From Ascarosepion bandense (taxonomy: Eukaryota > Mollusca > Cephalopoda > Sepiida > Sepiidae): a stretch of DNA of 64,000 nt. The stretch's first letter is position 1. Every line of letters starts with the position of its first letter. The DNA lies in contig JBBBDQ010001935.1 of NCBI GenBank assembly GCA_037127315.1, positions 3,283,501-3,347,500 of the forward strand, in the 5' to 3' direction. Shown here piece after piece: positions 10,441 through 21,249 of the stretch. A model generated the notes under the pieces. That model made no database searches, was not told the DNA's origin, and saw only the letters and a list, made by a program, of their open reading frames with translations. A program made the position numbers and the translations under genes.

Positions 10441-11118
10441 TTGTGTCTAAATTTAGGTAAACTCTTATCTAAAGTTCGTGCAAGGAATACTGTTGTCATA
10501 TCTGGTCAGGCGCCCCTGCTGTTCGTCTCAGTGTTCTCGACAGGCTCCAAAGGAGAATCTGTAATGAGATTGGTCCCGACCTGGCAGCTCGACTTCAGTC
10601 ACCTTCTCATCGGCAGGATGTGGCCTCCCTCTGTCTCTTCTATAAATATTTTCATAGCTTCTGCTCTGACGAACTTAGGTCACTGGTGCCCCCTTCACAA
10701 GAATTTACTCCGGCAATCAGACTGGCAACAAAGTTTCCACCCTTTTACAGTTAGATCAACCAAATGCAGACAACAATTCTACTCCATCAGCTTCTTTTCT
10801 CGCGCTTCCCGTCTGTGGAACTCCCTTCCATAGACTTGCTTTCCTGACGGCTACAACCTCCAAGAATTTAAATGCAAAGTCAATTCCCATCTATCTACTT
10901 AACTCCAGCCCTTTTCACATCACCCCGTGTATCTTGTTCTTTTTCTTTCTCTCTGCCTTTGTCTTCACTCCTGTGTTCCCATCCTTTTTTTTTTTTGCCC
11001 TTTCTCTTTCACCCCCTGTAGCTGGTTCGTCTTTGTCTTCCTGCCTAATACTTCATTTCACTTATGTAACCCCCTGCATATCAGTGGTGTTAACGCCTTG
11101 CTTGGGGTGAAATGATTT
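10441..11118 (+). pseudogene. LINE-A C-terminal fragment with 3' UTR
   Basis: Broken frames encode the thumb and C-terminal part: LDRLQRRICNEI-like segment, LCLFYKYFHSFCSDELRS, then HPFTVRSTKC, FFSRASRLWNSLP and CFPDGYNLQEFKC. The 3' UTR ends CCCCCTGCATATCAGTGGTG ... GGGGTGAAATGATTT. Several frameshifts; dead copy. Confidence 0.85.
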
Positions 11119-11119
11119 A

Positions 11120-11345
11120 AAATTGGTTGTGACGTGGCATCTCGACTTCAGTCTCTTTCTCATGAATGTGACATGGCTTTCCTCTGTCTTTTCTACAAAT
11201 ATTTTCATGGCAACTGCAATGATGAGCTTTTTCTTTGATGCCTCATCCATGTGAATTTAAGCATGCTACTAGATTGACATCTAGGTCCCACCCTTTTACT
11301 GTTGAAGTAGTTAAATGTAACTACTCCAATAATGAACTAGAAAAG
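11120..11345 (+). pseudogene. LINE-A C-terminal fragment (third copy in stack)
   Basis: Encodes, with frameshifts, DVASRLQSLSHE-like then MAFLCLFYKYFHGNCNDEL, the same segment as in the copies either side. It begins directly after the 3' tail of the preceding copy, with no 3' UTR of its own. Confidence 0.7.
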
Positions 11346-11382
11346 CAAAAGCCATACTGCTTATCTGAAGATGCTATACACT

Positions 11383-12440
11383 TTTTCTAATCTTCATCAA
11401 CGATCTCCCTGATGTAATCAGATCCCAAGTAGGCATCTACACTGATTACACCACCATTTACTTCCGCTTCAATCAGAAATCCGCTGAGACTGACAAAGCG
11501 AACCTCGTTGCTGAGCTTGAAAAGGACCTCCAATCTGTGGTGGACTGGGGTAAGAAATGGCTCGTGCATTTTAATGCTTCCAAAACGAAGCTGCTATCTG
11601 TTAACTACCGTAGACAAGCGTTCCTCCCCACCCTCATTACCATGGATCAGGCTAATCTCCCTGAAAGCAAAACTGCGCCTCCTCGGCCTAACTCTCTCAA
11701 CAGACCTTAAGTGGAATGACTTCATCGAATCCATCACTAAATCTGCTGCTAGGAAGGACAGTTCACTGTGTAGGACCAGGAAGTTTTTCCCGTCTAAATC
11801 CATCCTGCACATATATAAATCTACCATCCGCCCGTGTATTGAATACTGCTGTCACATCTGTTCGGGTGCCCCTACTACTCACCTGAGAGATCTTGACAAA
11901 ATCCAACGGAGAATATGCAATGTGATCGATCGCAACTTGGTAGCTCAGCTGCAGTCACTTTCTCACCGACGTAATATGGCTTTCCTCTGTCTCTTCTACA
12001 AATACTTTCACGGGTCCTGCTCTGACGATCTTAGCTCTCTGGTGCGCCTCTGCGTAAATTTACTCGAGCTACTAGACTAGCAACTAAGTCCCACCCTTTT
12101 GACAGTAAAACCGATAAAATGTAACCGCAACTTCTACTCTTACAGCTTTTTTCTCGCCCTTTCTGCCTGTGGAATTCCATTCCGTATTCTTGCTTTCCTG
12201 ACAGCTACAATTTTCAAGAATTTACATCTCAAATCAATAGCAATCTCCTATCTCTCTGAATCTCATCCTTCCCTCATGTTCTTTTCTCTTCCCACTCAGC
12301 TCTCTTCGCATCAGTATTCTCATCCTGCTCTTACCCATTCTCTGACAACGCCTATAACTTGTTCCTCTTTCTCACTCTCCTCCTATGTAACCCCCTGCAC
12401 GCCAGTGGCAGTAAAACTGCCTTGCTTGAGGTGAAATGAT
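11383..12440 (+). pseudogene. LINE-A reverse transcriptase and 3' UTR
   Basis: The best LINE-A copy. Frame 1 (from 11383) gives IFINDLPDVI, then the catalytic box as YTDY where functional relatives have YADD, then WGKKWLVHFNASKTKLLSVN. A frameshift near 11670 moves to a second frame: LRLLGLTLSTDLKWNDFIES, SILHIYKSTIRPCIEYCCHI, LDKIQRRICNVIDRN, MAFLCLFYKYFHGSC. The 3' UTR ends CCCCCTGCACGCCAGTGGCA ... GAGGTGAAATGATTAT. Loss of the second catalytic aspartate and the frameshift show it cannot be active. Jockey/CR1-like clade inferred from motifs. Confidence 0.9.
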
Positions 12441-12588
12441 TATAAATTAGATTTAAATTAAATTAGACCAGTAAACATTTGTATTAGAAAGTGCTCAACG
12501 CACTTTTGAAGAAAGATGAAGATTTAACATGAAGAGCATTTAAATATTTAGGTAAATATCAGCCGGTTTATATATATATATATATATA

Positions 12589-13318
12589 CTAGCAGTATAG
12601 CCGGGCGTTGCTCGGGTGTAATGAAAGCTTTAAAACTAATCCATGGTCCTGGAGCTCAGACTCTTTGGATGTTGACACGAAAGACTAAAAAGTAATAGCT
12701 GTTTCCAGTTAAAGCGAAACCGTAGACTAAAAGAAAAATGAATGGATTGATTTCCTGGTATCGATATCAAAAAAGATTTTTTCGTCGTAAACTGAATTTT
12801 GAAGGCTAAATAAGTCCTCTGAGTAAATGGTATCATGGCTGAGACTAAGAATTACAATTATACATACTTAGAGCCAAACCCGAAGCAAAAACTAAAATAA
12901 AAGGGCTGAAAAAAATACAGACATACAGGCAGATAAACAGACACACACACAAACATCTTGTCTTATATATATATATATATATATATATATTATCGATTTT
13001 CTGCACTATTGTAAGAACTGCAACCTTGAAACTTCTGAATATCGTTTGTTATGTCTTTGTCTATGAGTGTATCAAATTTGATTAAAATCGGACCACTCTT
13101 TCTATAACCCGATTTTTTTCGATTATCGATTTTTGATATTTATCGGGGTTACCTCGTCACAAAACCTAGCTAAGAACACTCGCAGACGCTTATAGTACAA
13201 CTGTGTAAATTTTCAAGAAAATCGTTCAGCCGTTTCGGAGTCTATAGGTAACGGATACACACACACACACACACAGACACACACACAAATAAAGTTCCAT
13301 TTATAAATAAGTTTATAT
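12589..13318 (-). mobile_element. Non-autonomous Helitron, copy b
   Basis: The minus-strand 3' end is CCCGAGCAACGCC then CGGCTATACTGCTAGT (CTAG at 12589-12592). The left end at about 13318 reads ATATAAACTTATTTATAAAT, so the terminal TC has been lost beside a (TA)n tract. The body matches copy a, with its own (TA)n at 12966-12990. Confidence 0.85.
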
Positions 13319-13421
13319 ATATATATATGAAGAATTAATGAACTTTTTTATTCATCATTATTTAAAACGTTTTTTAGTGCATATCTGTGTTTGAGTAAAT
13401 TCCCACTTTTTTTAAACGATG

Positions 13422-14030
13422 TGTGCGTTGTAGTGCAGTGGATATCGGCTCGGAACGAAAAATCGGGGAGCCGAATTCCAGTTGATATTCTTTGCATTCA
13501 CTTACGCACAAATACAATTGGAAAAGGTATTAATCCGTCACTTCTTTCCAGTTATATGTTAAATAATAGAACAGGTTGGGTTCTATAGCCATGGATGGCA
13601 ACCAGTCTACCGCTGAAAGTAATGGCAACATTCTGGCGGATAATCTTCTGCTCAGACAGTCATGTCTTTTTGAAGAGACATGATCGCCCGAAGCGTGTAT
13701 CACGTAGGGCACTTACCTGACTGACTGAATATAATAGCTAGAAACAATTAAAACTTCTGCTGTTCATAATTTGGGGGATCGATTTTCTATTGTTATGAAG
13801 TAATAAACTGATCCCCCACTAATTACTATTTAATAAGGCAATACATCTTTTCTCACTTTAGCTGTGAGTCAAATAACAGGACAGATTGCGTTCTATAGCT
13901 TTGGCTGGCAACCAGTCAACCGCAGAAAGCAATGGCAACCTACTGCGAGATAATCTTCTGCCCAGTCAGTCATGTCCATTTCTAGACATGATCGCCCAAA
14001 GCGTGTATTACATATAGCACTCCACTGATT
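13422..14030 (+). mobile_element. Family-1 SINE, dimeric: head-body-linker-body
   Basis: A full SINE (13422-13730; A box TAGTGCAGTGG, B box partly deleted) is followed by a linker of about 130 bp containing a hairpin (13773-13817), then a second body without a tRNA head (13865-14030: CAAATAACAGGACAGATTG ... TGATCGCCCAAAGCGTG). The same body-linker-body order occurs twice at 44.1 and 52.2 kb, so it is a heritable structure and not two chance insertions. Confidence 0.85.
13773..13817. repeat. Conserved hairpin linker GGGGGATC...GATCCCCC
   Basis: 45-bp near-palindrome: GGGGGATCGATTT pairs with AAACTGATCCCCC around an AT-rich loop. Conserved at 24982, 44321, 44629, 52399 and 52708. Confidence 0.85.
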
Positions 14031-14845
14031 ACGTCAAAAAGTTCGAGCCGAGCCAGAGAGCACATTCTCGTAATTGAGTTTCTTCGAGTGCGCAAGATGG
14101 TAGAAATAATATGCTCTGTTAAAAAAGTGGGGGCTCTATTCAAACACTGGCTGTTTAACATTTTAAAAACATTTGTTTCATTTGCGTTCCTAAATAAATA
14201 TTAGTATGAATACTGTTTCCACTGTTTGATTTGAATTTTTAATTCCGATTCGAAAGGTAAATCCAGGTTTCATCTTGAGTTATTAATCTGCAGTGAAAAT
14301 TTTCATGGTCAGTCTGGAAGCGAATTAGAAGTGTTCTGGAAATGTCAACCCTTTTCATATCGGATGTGCTATTTATTTCCAATCTAATCTGTTGTGTATC
14401 TTTATTAATGATTGTTTAGTTGCTGGCTTTTTTTTTTAATTAAATTACCTAGTTATTTTAATGAGGTCACGAAATTGGTAACGACCTTAGTATTTAGAAC
14501 TCAGTTTGTTAGTAAAGAGAAATAAGCGATGTTGATATTGTATTTAATATATTTTGTACATTGAACAGTTATTATAAATGATGATCGTATAAGTTGCTGT
14601 ATAAAAAATGAACGAGAACTAAAATGCTTAAATCTATTGAATTGCTTTAATTGCAATTTCGCTGCTGCCTTTTCATGGCAGAGACAAAATTCTCAAAGAA
14701 ATGACTGCGCAGCCAAGGGAAACAAAGTAAAACGTCTTGACCTGCCCAATAACGGGTGTTGTTATTACCTTGTTTTCTTTCTTTTTGTTTTGCTGTCATT
14801 TAACTTCTCTCTCTCCCTGTAATTACTGCACTTAATGTTGGTTCT
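14031..14845. other. Unassigned
   Basis: No gene or known repeat recognised; a short plus-strand frame at 14637-14822 has no motif. Confidence 0.4.
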
Positions 14846-15157
14846 GACTCAGTCAGTTAAGTGCCATACGTGATACACATTTGGGCGATCATGTCTCGAA
14901 AGAGACATGACTGACTGGGCAGAAGATTATCCCGCAGTAGGTTGCCATTGCTTTCTGCGGTAGATTGGTTGCCGACTAAGGCTATAGAACCCATTCTGTC
15001 CTGCTATTTAACCCATAACTGGAAGGAAGAGACGGATTAATACCTTTCCCAAGGGCAGTTGCGCGTAAGTAAATACAATGGATTCAAATGGAATTCGAAC
15101 TCGGCTCCCCGGTTTCTCGTTCCGAGCCGATATCTACTGTACCGCAACGCACATCTG
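14846..15157 (-). mobile_element. Family-1 tRNA-derived SINE
   Basis: Full-length minus copy: starts CAGTCAGTTAAGTGCC on the plus strand and ends with the reversed head ATATCTACTGTACCGCAACG. Confidence 0.9.
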
Positions 15158-15284
15158 ACTCAGTATCTGACTGAAAAAGCGGGTCAATAATATTATTAAT
15201 CTTCTGTCTCGTTTACTTGTGCCTCTTTTTGTTGTCTTTCTATCGCAATCCTCGAGTTAGTTTTGATTCTACAAGAGGGGCTTA

Positions 15285-15481
15285 CACTACCGGCCATAAT
15301 TATTAGGCCACCCCAGTTTTTTTTTTTTTGAAATGATGTATTTCATACTATTTTTAGTATTTATTACTAAGTAGATAATTCTAAATGAAAATAGAATGGT
15401 TCTTTTGTTATTATTACTTTGCAAAATTTTATAAGGGAAATAGCTACAATTTACCCATCGCACCCTGTAGATTTGCTATAT
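15285..15481 (+). mobile_element. Tc1-type MITE, left-end fragment 1
   Basis: TA then CACTACCGGCCATAATTATT, the left terminal repeat, followed by about 180 bp of MITE and ending CACCCTGTAGATTTGCTATA with no right terminal repeat. It is the tandem partner of 15509-15703. Confidence 0.8.
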
Positions 15482-15508
15482 ATATCTCTCTATACATCTA
15501 TATATATA

Positions 15509-15703
15509 CACTACCAGCCAACAATTATTAGGCCACCCCAGTTTAAAAACAAATGATGTATTTCATACTATTTTTAGTATTTATTGCCAAGTAGATAATT
15601 ATAAATGAAAAGGGAATGGTTCTTTTGTTATTATTACTTTGCACAATTTTACAAGGCAAATAGCGATAATTTACCCATCGCACCCTGTAGATTTGCTATA
15701 TAT
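15509..15703 (+). mobile_element. Tc1-type MITE, left-end fragment 2
   Basis: Near-identical to the fragment at 15285-15481, with the same inner breakpoint (CACCCTGTAGATTTGC) running into TA repeats. This indicates a segmental tandem duplication of about 224 bp. Confidence 0.8.
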
Positions 15704-15720
15704 ATATATATATATATATA

Positions 15721-15842
15721 CAAAAAAATCTAGAGTGAGCCAAAACCTACCGCGGTTTCACACTACGGATCGTCAGGGCAAAGGCTCTGACGATCCGTAG
15801 TGTGAAACCGCGGTAGGTTTTGGCTCACTCTAGATTTTTTTG
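15721..15842. repeat. Perfect 56-bp-arm palindrome
   Basis: Left arm 15721-15776 and right arm 15787-15842 are exact reverse complements over 56 bases, with loop GGCAAAGGCT. The arm includes CCTACCGCGGTTTCACACTA. Directly flanked by (TA)n on the left. Confidence 0.97.
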
Positions 15843-16115
15843 TGTTTTTGCTCTACTATTGTATCTTTTCTTTCGTACTTTGTATTGAGCACTTTTTCTT
15901 GTGTTTGGTTCCGTTTGGGGTTTTTCTTGACTGCGGAGTATTGAATGTTTTGTTCTTGTTCCGGGGTTTCTTTTTTTTTCTCACCATTTATCCGACGTCT
16001 TAGTACACCGGATTGTAACGGATTTAGGTTCTGTTTGTTAATGGTTTTTTCGGAGGTTTATTTTAGTATAAATTTACGGCCTGCATACTTACAGAGTCTA
16101 TTTAGTTATTATATA

Positions 16116-16171
<56 letters not shown>

Positions 16172-16174
<3 letters not shown>

Positions 16175-16558
16175 TGCCGGCCATAATTATTAGGCAACCC
16201 CAGTTTAAAACAAAGAAAGATGTATTTTATACTATTTTTAGTATTTATTGCCAAGTGGATAATTCTAAATGAAAACAGAATGGTTGTTTTGTTATTTTTA
16301 CTTTTCAAAAGTTTACAAGGCAGCCAGGAAGCCTTTGCTTCTGCCAGCCAATAAGAAAAAGAGACTAGCATGGGGAAGAGAGCACAAAAGCTTGACACCA
16401 GAACAGTTCATTTGATGCACATGCTACTGTGCAGTATTAACACAAGAACAATTCTATTTTCATTTAGAATTATCGACTTGACAATAAATACGAAAATAGT
16501 ATGAAATACATAATTTCTTTTAAAAACAGGGGTGGCCTAATAATTATAGCCGGTAGTG
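16172..16558 (+). mobile_element. Tc1-type element, internally deleted, with transposase remnant
   Basis: TIRs CACTGCCGGCCATAATTATT and AATTATAGCCGGTAGTG flank 387 bp; a TA follows the right end. Inside (about 16331-16414) one frame reads KPLLLPANKKKRLAW then REHKSLTPEQFI, matching the region between the DNA-binding and catalytic domains of Tc1-like transposases. This connects the MITE family to its autonomous parent. Confidence 0.85.
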
Positions 16559-16829
16559 TATATATTCTCTGTCGGACTAAACAATCAAAACAAAAATCGA
16601 CCAAGAACCAGGAAACATTTATGCCTTTCACATATTTATTTCTCAGTTCATTTCTTAAGTTTCTCTAGTCATTCCAAAATATTGTTATATTTACGCATTG
16701 AAATACTTTTGATGCCCACCTCCAAATCATTTAAAACAAACTTCCTCCATTTTGTAAGATTTCGAAACATGAAATAAAAGAAGAATCTGGTAAGGTAAAT
16801 AATCTCTGGGTTCAAAACTAAAATTCTTT

Positions 16830-17190
16830 AAAAAAAAATCCTTTCATTGTCTTTCCATTCCTGTGAGCAGATGCATTATCTTGCAAAGAAGACAGCTTCT
16901 TTTGCCATTCATCGTTCAACACTCCCATTAATGGACACCGAAAATTGGAACATTTTGAATTAATTGTTTCCTTTTGAAAATGGCCACTCCATAAAATATC
17001 TTCGTTATCCGATAAAACTGTAGCCATATTTCCTGTAGACTTTTGCGCCATGAGTTCCGTCGTTCGCAGAGAACTTGGGTGTTGTCATGTTTGGTTGAGG
17101 GGCAATAATAGTGTAATCGTGTTTCATCAAAAGTGTCAAGTTGTTCCAAAATATCACTCGATCGCTGAAAATGTCAAATCGGATTAGTTT
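16830..17190 (-). pseudogene. mariner-like transposase fragment
   Basis: The minus-strand frames read EQLDTFDETRLHYYCPSTK, like mariner DEsW/T-HYxPxTK around the first catalytic Asp, and later SLQDNASAHRNGKTMK, the second catalytic Asp in the xDNAxxH context. A frameshift lies between them. No terminal repeats recognised; dead copy. Confidence 0.75.
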
Positions 17191-17304
17191 CATTTTGATA
17201 GCGTTACTAGTAAGCGTTCAAATATTTTGACTTCCTCATGTCTGATTAAAATAACTGGCTTACCTACTGAAAACTTTGAACTGAACAATTGATTTAATTT
17301 TTTT

Positions 17305-18112
17305 TTTAATCATATCACCCGAGCAAGGCGGTAACGCCACTGATGCGCATGGGGCTACGTAAGAGTGAAAAGATTGGAAAAGACAAAGCCGGAAACCACA
17401 TCCTAAACAGGGAACAAGGGATGAGCCCATTCACCTGTTCCATAGACGTTGGGTGGAGTGTGAACCGGGCGATAGTTTAGTCTATCTACTCCAATAGAAA
17501 AAGAAAAAAGAAAAGAGTAAAAAGATTGGAAAAGAGAAAACCGGAAACCACATCCTAAACAGAGAACAAGGGATGAGCCTATTCACCTGTTCAATAGACG
17601 TGGGTGGAGTGTGAACCGGGCGATAGTTTAGTCTATCTATTCCAATTGAAAAAAAAGAAAAGAGTGAAAAGATTAGAAAAGAGAAAGCCGGAAACCACAT
17701 CCTAAACAGGGAACAAGGGATGAGCCTCTTTCTTCTTCTTCTTCTATGTGCCTTGTCCCTTCAGGACGTAGGCGATCATGGATCTCCACGTCTCCCTATC
17801 CCTTGTGGCTCTTAGTATGTTTGCTCCTGTTGCTCCTGGCAACCCCCGTTCCGTCATCCACCTGATCAGGCCCTGCAAATATGTTATCCGCTGCCTTCCT
17901 CTGTCTCTCCTTCCTTCTATCTGACCAGTCAGTATCAGGTTCTCCAGGCTTTCCTTCCTCATTGCATGTCCCAGGAACTTCAGTTGTCTCTTCCTGATGC
18001 TCAGCATCAATTTCCTTTTTGTTGCCATTCTTTCTAACACTTACCTGTTCCATAGACGTGGGTGGAGTGTGAAGCGGGCGATACTTTAGTCTATCTACTC
18101 CAAGACTTTTCA
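17305..18112 (-). mobile_element. Tandem unit-U element with LINE-A 3' tail (3 units)
   Basis: Read on the minus strand: a unit starting GGAGTAGATAGACT (18112 side), interrupted by a LINE-B insertion (17727-18045), then two more units of about 150 bp (GGTTCACACTCCACCCACG ... GATGTGGTTTCCGGC), then the LINE-A 3' end (GGCGTTACCGCCTTGCTCGG at 17340-17320). The same unit is present once at 41.2 kb and twice at 54.2 kb, so the element has a variable number of units. Confidence 0.85.
17727..18045 (-). pseudogene. LINE-B C-terminal fragment inserted in unit-U element
   Basis: The minus frame reads KRKLMLSIRKRQLKFLGHAM, RKESLENLILTGQIEGRRDR, LIRWMTERGLPGATG, then WRSMIAYVLKGQGT and stop: the clearest LINE-B C-terminus here. 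It ends in a GAA/AGA repeat (17730-17742). It interrupts a unit between GATGAGCC and CACCTGTTCC. Confidence 0.85.
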
Positions 18113-18305
18113 TTTCATTGCCCATGTCTAAGGATACATATATTTTTAGTCTAGTTCTTATTCTTCGAGCTCAGTTATTGTCATATTTTATTCCTTATTT
18201 CGTTCGTTCGTCTAAACCAACGTTACGCTTTTTTGGCATCAACAAAGGATTCAGTGGGAATAAGCGATACTATTTTTTTAAAAATATTTAAAATTTTAAA
18301 TAATG

Positions 18306-18378
18306 AAAGTCCCTCATGTCTAAGTGGTAAATAATTACCTGTCACTTAAAAGAGAGTTGTAGGTCTGAATACCGTCAA
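18306..18378 (+). pseudogene. tRNA-like sequence
   Basis: The start TCCCTCATGTCTAAGTGGTA resembles the 5' half of eukaryotic tRNA-Glu, and AGGTCTGAATACC about 50 bp later looks like a mutated B box. No convincing anticodon stem. Either a tRNA pseudogene or a SINE head. Confidence 0.4.
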
Positions 18379-18445
18379 ATACAGTTTTAAAAAAATACGT
18401 TCAAAAAATACAAAATAAAAAAATACAAAAAAAATATAAAAGAAT

Positions 18446-18622
18446 TGTATAAATCTTTAATTTATAATTCGATTTTATAATTCATCATTTATAATTCGAT
18501 TTTATAATTTATAATTCGATTTTATAATTTATAATTAGAGTTTATAATTTATAATTTATAATTCGATCTTATAATTCATAATTCGATTTCATAATTTATA
18601 ATTCATAATTCGATTTTGTAAT
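18446..18622. repeat. AT-rich minisatellite
   Basis: Tandem variants of TTTATAATTCGATTTTATAA with a unit near 20-22 bp; about 8-9 irregular units. Confidence 0.85.
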
Positions 18623-18794
18623 TATATTTGGCCACAAATCTAGGAAAAGGATAACTGAATTCAGAAACTATTTAGCCCTGGCAAAGCACATTCCATGCAC
18701 TTAAGCAAATGATGGCGAAATTCGCATTGACTGGATTATCCTGACTACGGTAGACACATATATCCACCTTCAGACGAACGTTTGTTGCACACCA

Positions 18795-18853
<59 letters not shown>

Positions 18854-18854
18854 T

Positions 18855-19180
18855 TTAATAGTATCACCCTGAGCAAGGCGGTAACGCCACTGATGTGCAG
18901 GGGGCTACATACGAGTAAAAAGATTAGATAGAAGAGAGTGAAGAGAAAGACGAACCAGTTAGAAAGGAGCAAGTGAAGGATGGGAATACAGGTGTGATGA
19001 CAGTTGCAAAGGTGGAGAGAAAAGAAAGGATATACAGGGTGGTGTGGAAAGAACTGTAGTCAAGTGGTTAAGAGATAGGTTTAAATTCCTGGAGGTTGTA
19101 GCCGTCAGGAAAGCAAGAATATGAAAGCAAGTTCCACAGGCTGGAAGTGCGAGAAAAAAAAGCTGCAAGCGTTTCAGGAG
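18855..19180 (-). pseudogene. LINE-A 3' fragment
   Basis: The minus strand encodes FFLALPACGTCFHILAFL-like sequence (a shifted frame of LWNLLSYSCFPDGYNLQEFK) and ends with the LINE-A 3' UTR (GGCGTTACCGCCTTGCTCAG). 5'-truncated and bounded on both sides by (TA)n. Confidence 0.8.
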
Positions 19181-19181
19181 T

Positions 19182-19243
<62 letters not shown>

Positions 19244-19288
19244 CATAGTGATGATCCACGTATACTGTCTTAATATGTATAGGAAAGA

Positions 19289-19411
19289 ATATTAAAACGT
19301 TTTGAGTTTAAAAATGTGTTTTTTTGACAGTATTACAGTATTTGTTTATTTCTACTACTATATTTTATATTATTATTTTTATTATTTTTTAAACTCAAAA
19401 CGTTTTAATTT
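19289..19411. repeat. Inverted repeat between microsatellites
   Basis: Arms TTAAAACGTTTTGAGTTTA (about 19291-19309) and TAAACTCAAAACGTTTTAA (about 19389-19408) enclose an AT-rich loop. A (TG)n tract follows at 19425-19481. Confidence 0.8.
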
Positions 19412-19416
19412 TCTTT

Positions 19417-19485
<69 letters not shown>

Positions 19486-19635
19486 TCATCGAAGATTTTA
19501 TTGCATCAGAACCAAAATCCTTATTTTGCAATGGAATACATGATTAACGCGAAAGTTTGGCCAAAGATCATCGAACATCAGGATTTTTTGTGTATTTTTA
19601 TTGCTGTGGGAAGAAGAGACAAGTGAAATCAGCGG

Positions 19636-19682
19636 ATCCCCTGATTTGTCGTTCTGAGTCGATATCCGCTGCACATTGTAAT
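19636..19682 (-). mobile_element. Family-1 SINE head fragment
   Basis: The reverse complement of GAGTCGATATCCGCTGCACA gives the A-box region; only the head survives. Confidence 0.6.
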
Positions 19683-19789
19683 GCTTTGATGAAATTCTTA
19701 ATATACTAAGTTTTATGTTCGTAAGCCTTCAACTTGGCGAAAAAATGTGTCAGTACCCGACTCGCATTTCGTTTTTGTTTCCATATATA

Positions 19790-20578
19790 TTTTTTCCCCT
19801 ACATCATTTTAACACACTTTGTCTATTCTTTAAAAAATTCTTTCGATATTTTAAAAATTATGAGACTTTTCTTGTTTTTTTGCTTCGTTTTTCTGAATTT
19901 GTTTACCCTTGTTTTTTAATTAAACTAGTTTCTCTTAATTTTTTCCTTTGTCTCTTTTTTCTAAACACTTACTTCCTTGTTGTTATAAAAAATATTTTTT
20001 CTTTCTTTTTAATATTTTTGTTCTCCTTTTTCTAGACAAAAGCATTTTCACGTTTTCTTTTTCATTGCTTTCTTTCTTCTTTTTCAACATTTTACATACC
20101 TGCTTCTATCAATTTTTCTTTTTCTAATTTAGTTCTTTCGTTTTAGTTATTTTTCTCTTTTTCGTTTTCTTTCGTTTTTTTTATACTTTTCTTTCTTGCT
20201 TGCTTTTTTTTTTTCACCTAAAGTATTTCTTTTCTACCTTAGTTCTTTTTCTCTTTTATTCATTTATTTTTAAAGACTGACATTTTTGATTTTATCAGTT
20301 CTGTTTTTTCTTTTTGTTATAATTTCTGTTCTTTCTCTTTTTTTCTTTCCACGTCTCCATTTTTCTTCCGTTTTATTTTCTTCTCTTTCTTTTTTTCTTT
20401 CTGTAGAATTTATTTCGTTTTATTTAGTTGATTTCATTATCATTTCCTTTCTTTTTCCTTCTTCTCTGTTGATATCTCTTTTACTTTCCTTCACATTTCT
20501 TCCTTTTCAATTTTTCTTTCCCCATTTCTCTTTTTTATTCGTTATCAGTTTCCACGCTCTGTTTTTCTAATTTCGGTT
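19790..20578. repeat. Pyrimidine-rich tract
   Basis: About 790 bp very rich in T and C on the plus strand (TTTCTTTCTTT-type sequence) with no clear period. Long frames such as 20286-20570 are compositional. Compare the purine-rich tract at 45010-45735. Confidence 0.8.
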
Positions 20579-21140
20579 CACCATTCTAGCCTTTCGGAAA
20601 CTCGCTCTACTGGCCATCGAAAAGTGTGAGGACAGAGGGCAAAGGGGAAGTACTCGTACAACAACGACGTAAATGATTGCGATAAAAGATGAGGGATTCG
20701 ATGCTGGTGAAGGGAAGAGGTCAGTAGCTTCAAATAACGCCATGGGATCCTGACCGCATTCGTGAGCCCCTTTGCTTTCCATTTCTCTTTACGTTATGCT
20801 TGTGTCTATAGCCCCAGGGGTCCAGTCATTGTGTTTAGTTTGAAGCCTGTGAGCCGCCAACTATACCGTATTGTCTTTGCTGGCCCTTCACACTCAATTG
20901 GACAGAAACCGTTGTTGTGGTTACTTCTTACCGTCATTTTTCTTAGCTGATACTTTTCTGACCGCCTCCGGCGAGGGCTCTGTAGATGTTGACTTGCAGC
21001 TGTAAGTTCCCATCATGCACTTATAACCTCCGCCTGCATCTTCCGCTACACCCTCTTCTGCTTGTCTTCTTTTGTTTTCGTAATTTTTCAAAAAATGATT
21101 CTAAGAAGGTTAATGCTTATAATTTACATAGGTTCAATTA
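20579..21140. other. Unassigned, higher GC
   Basis: More balanced base composition than its surroundings, but no frame over 75 codons and no domain recognised. It could be a decayed transposon or unannotated exon; nothing decides. Confidence 0.3.
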
Positions 21141-21225
21141 TAACTCAACAGTGATTTCGATCCTCACTGGGTACTCCCTATTTTCGGCCTTGTGTCACAT
21201 ATAAGCTATCCTTAGTAAATCACTA
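21141..21225 (+). mobile_element. Family-2 SINE fragment
   Basis: Contains B-box-like GATTTCGATCCTCACTGGGT and CTTGTGTCACAT, matching family-2 copies at 21346 and 63537. Confidence 0.6.
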
Positions 21226-21249
21226 AGACTTTACTTACGTTTTACAGAT

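Noticed and set aside
9905..11118. Twin-primed (5'-inverted) single LINE-A insertion
   Set aside because: The inverted and direct segments overlap in content by a few hundred bases, while twin priming normally gives little or no overlap.
15780..15842. CTGACGA ... GTGTGAAAC in the palindrome arm as a hammerhead core
   Set aside because: The bases between the core and GAAA (TCCGTAGTGT) cannot form stem II.
20286..20570. 94-codon hydrophobic frame suggesting a membrane protein
   Set aside because: It is Phe/Leu/Ser-rich because the region is a pyrimidine tract.
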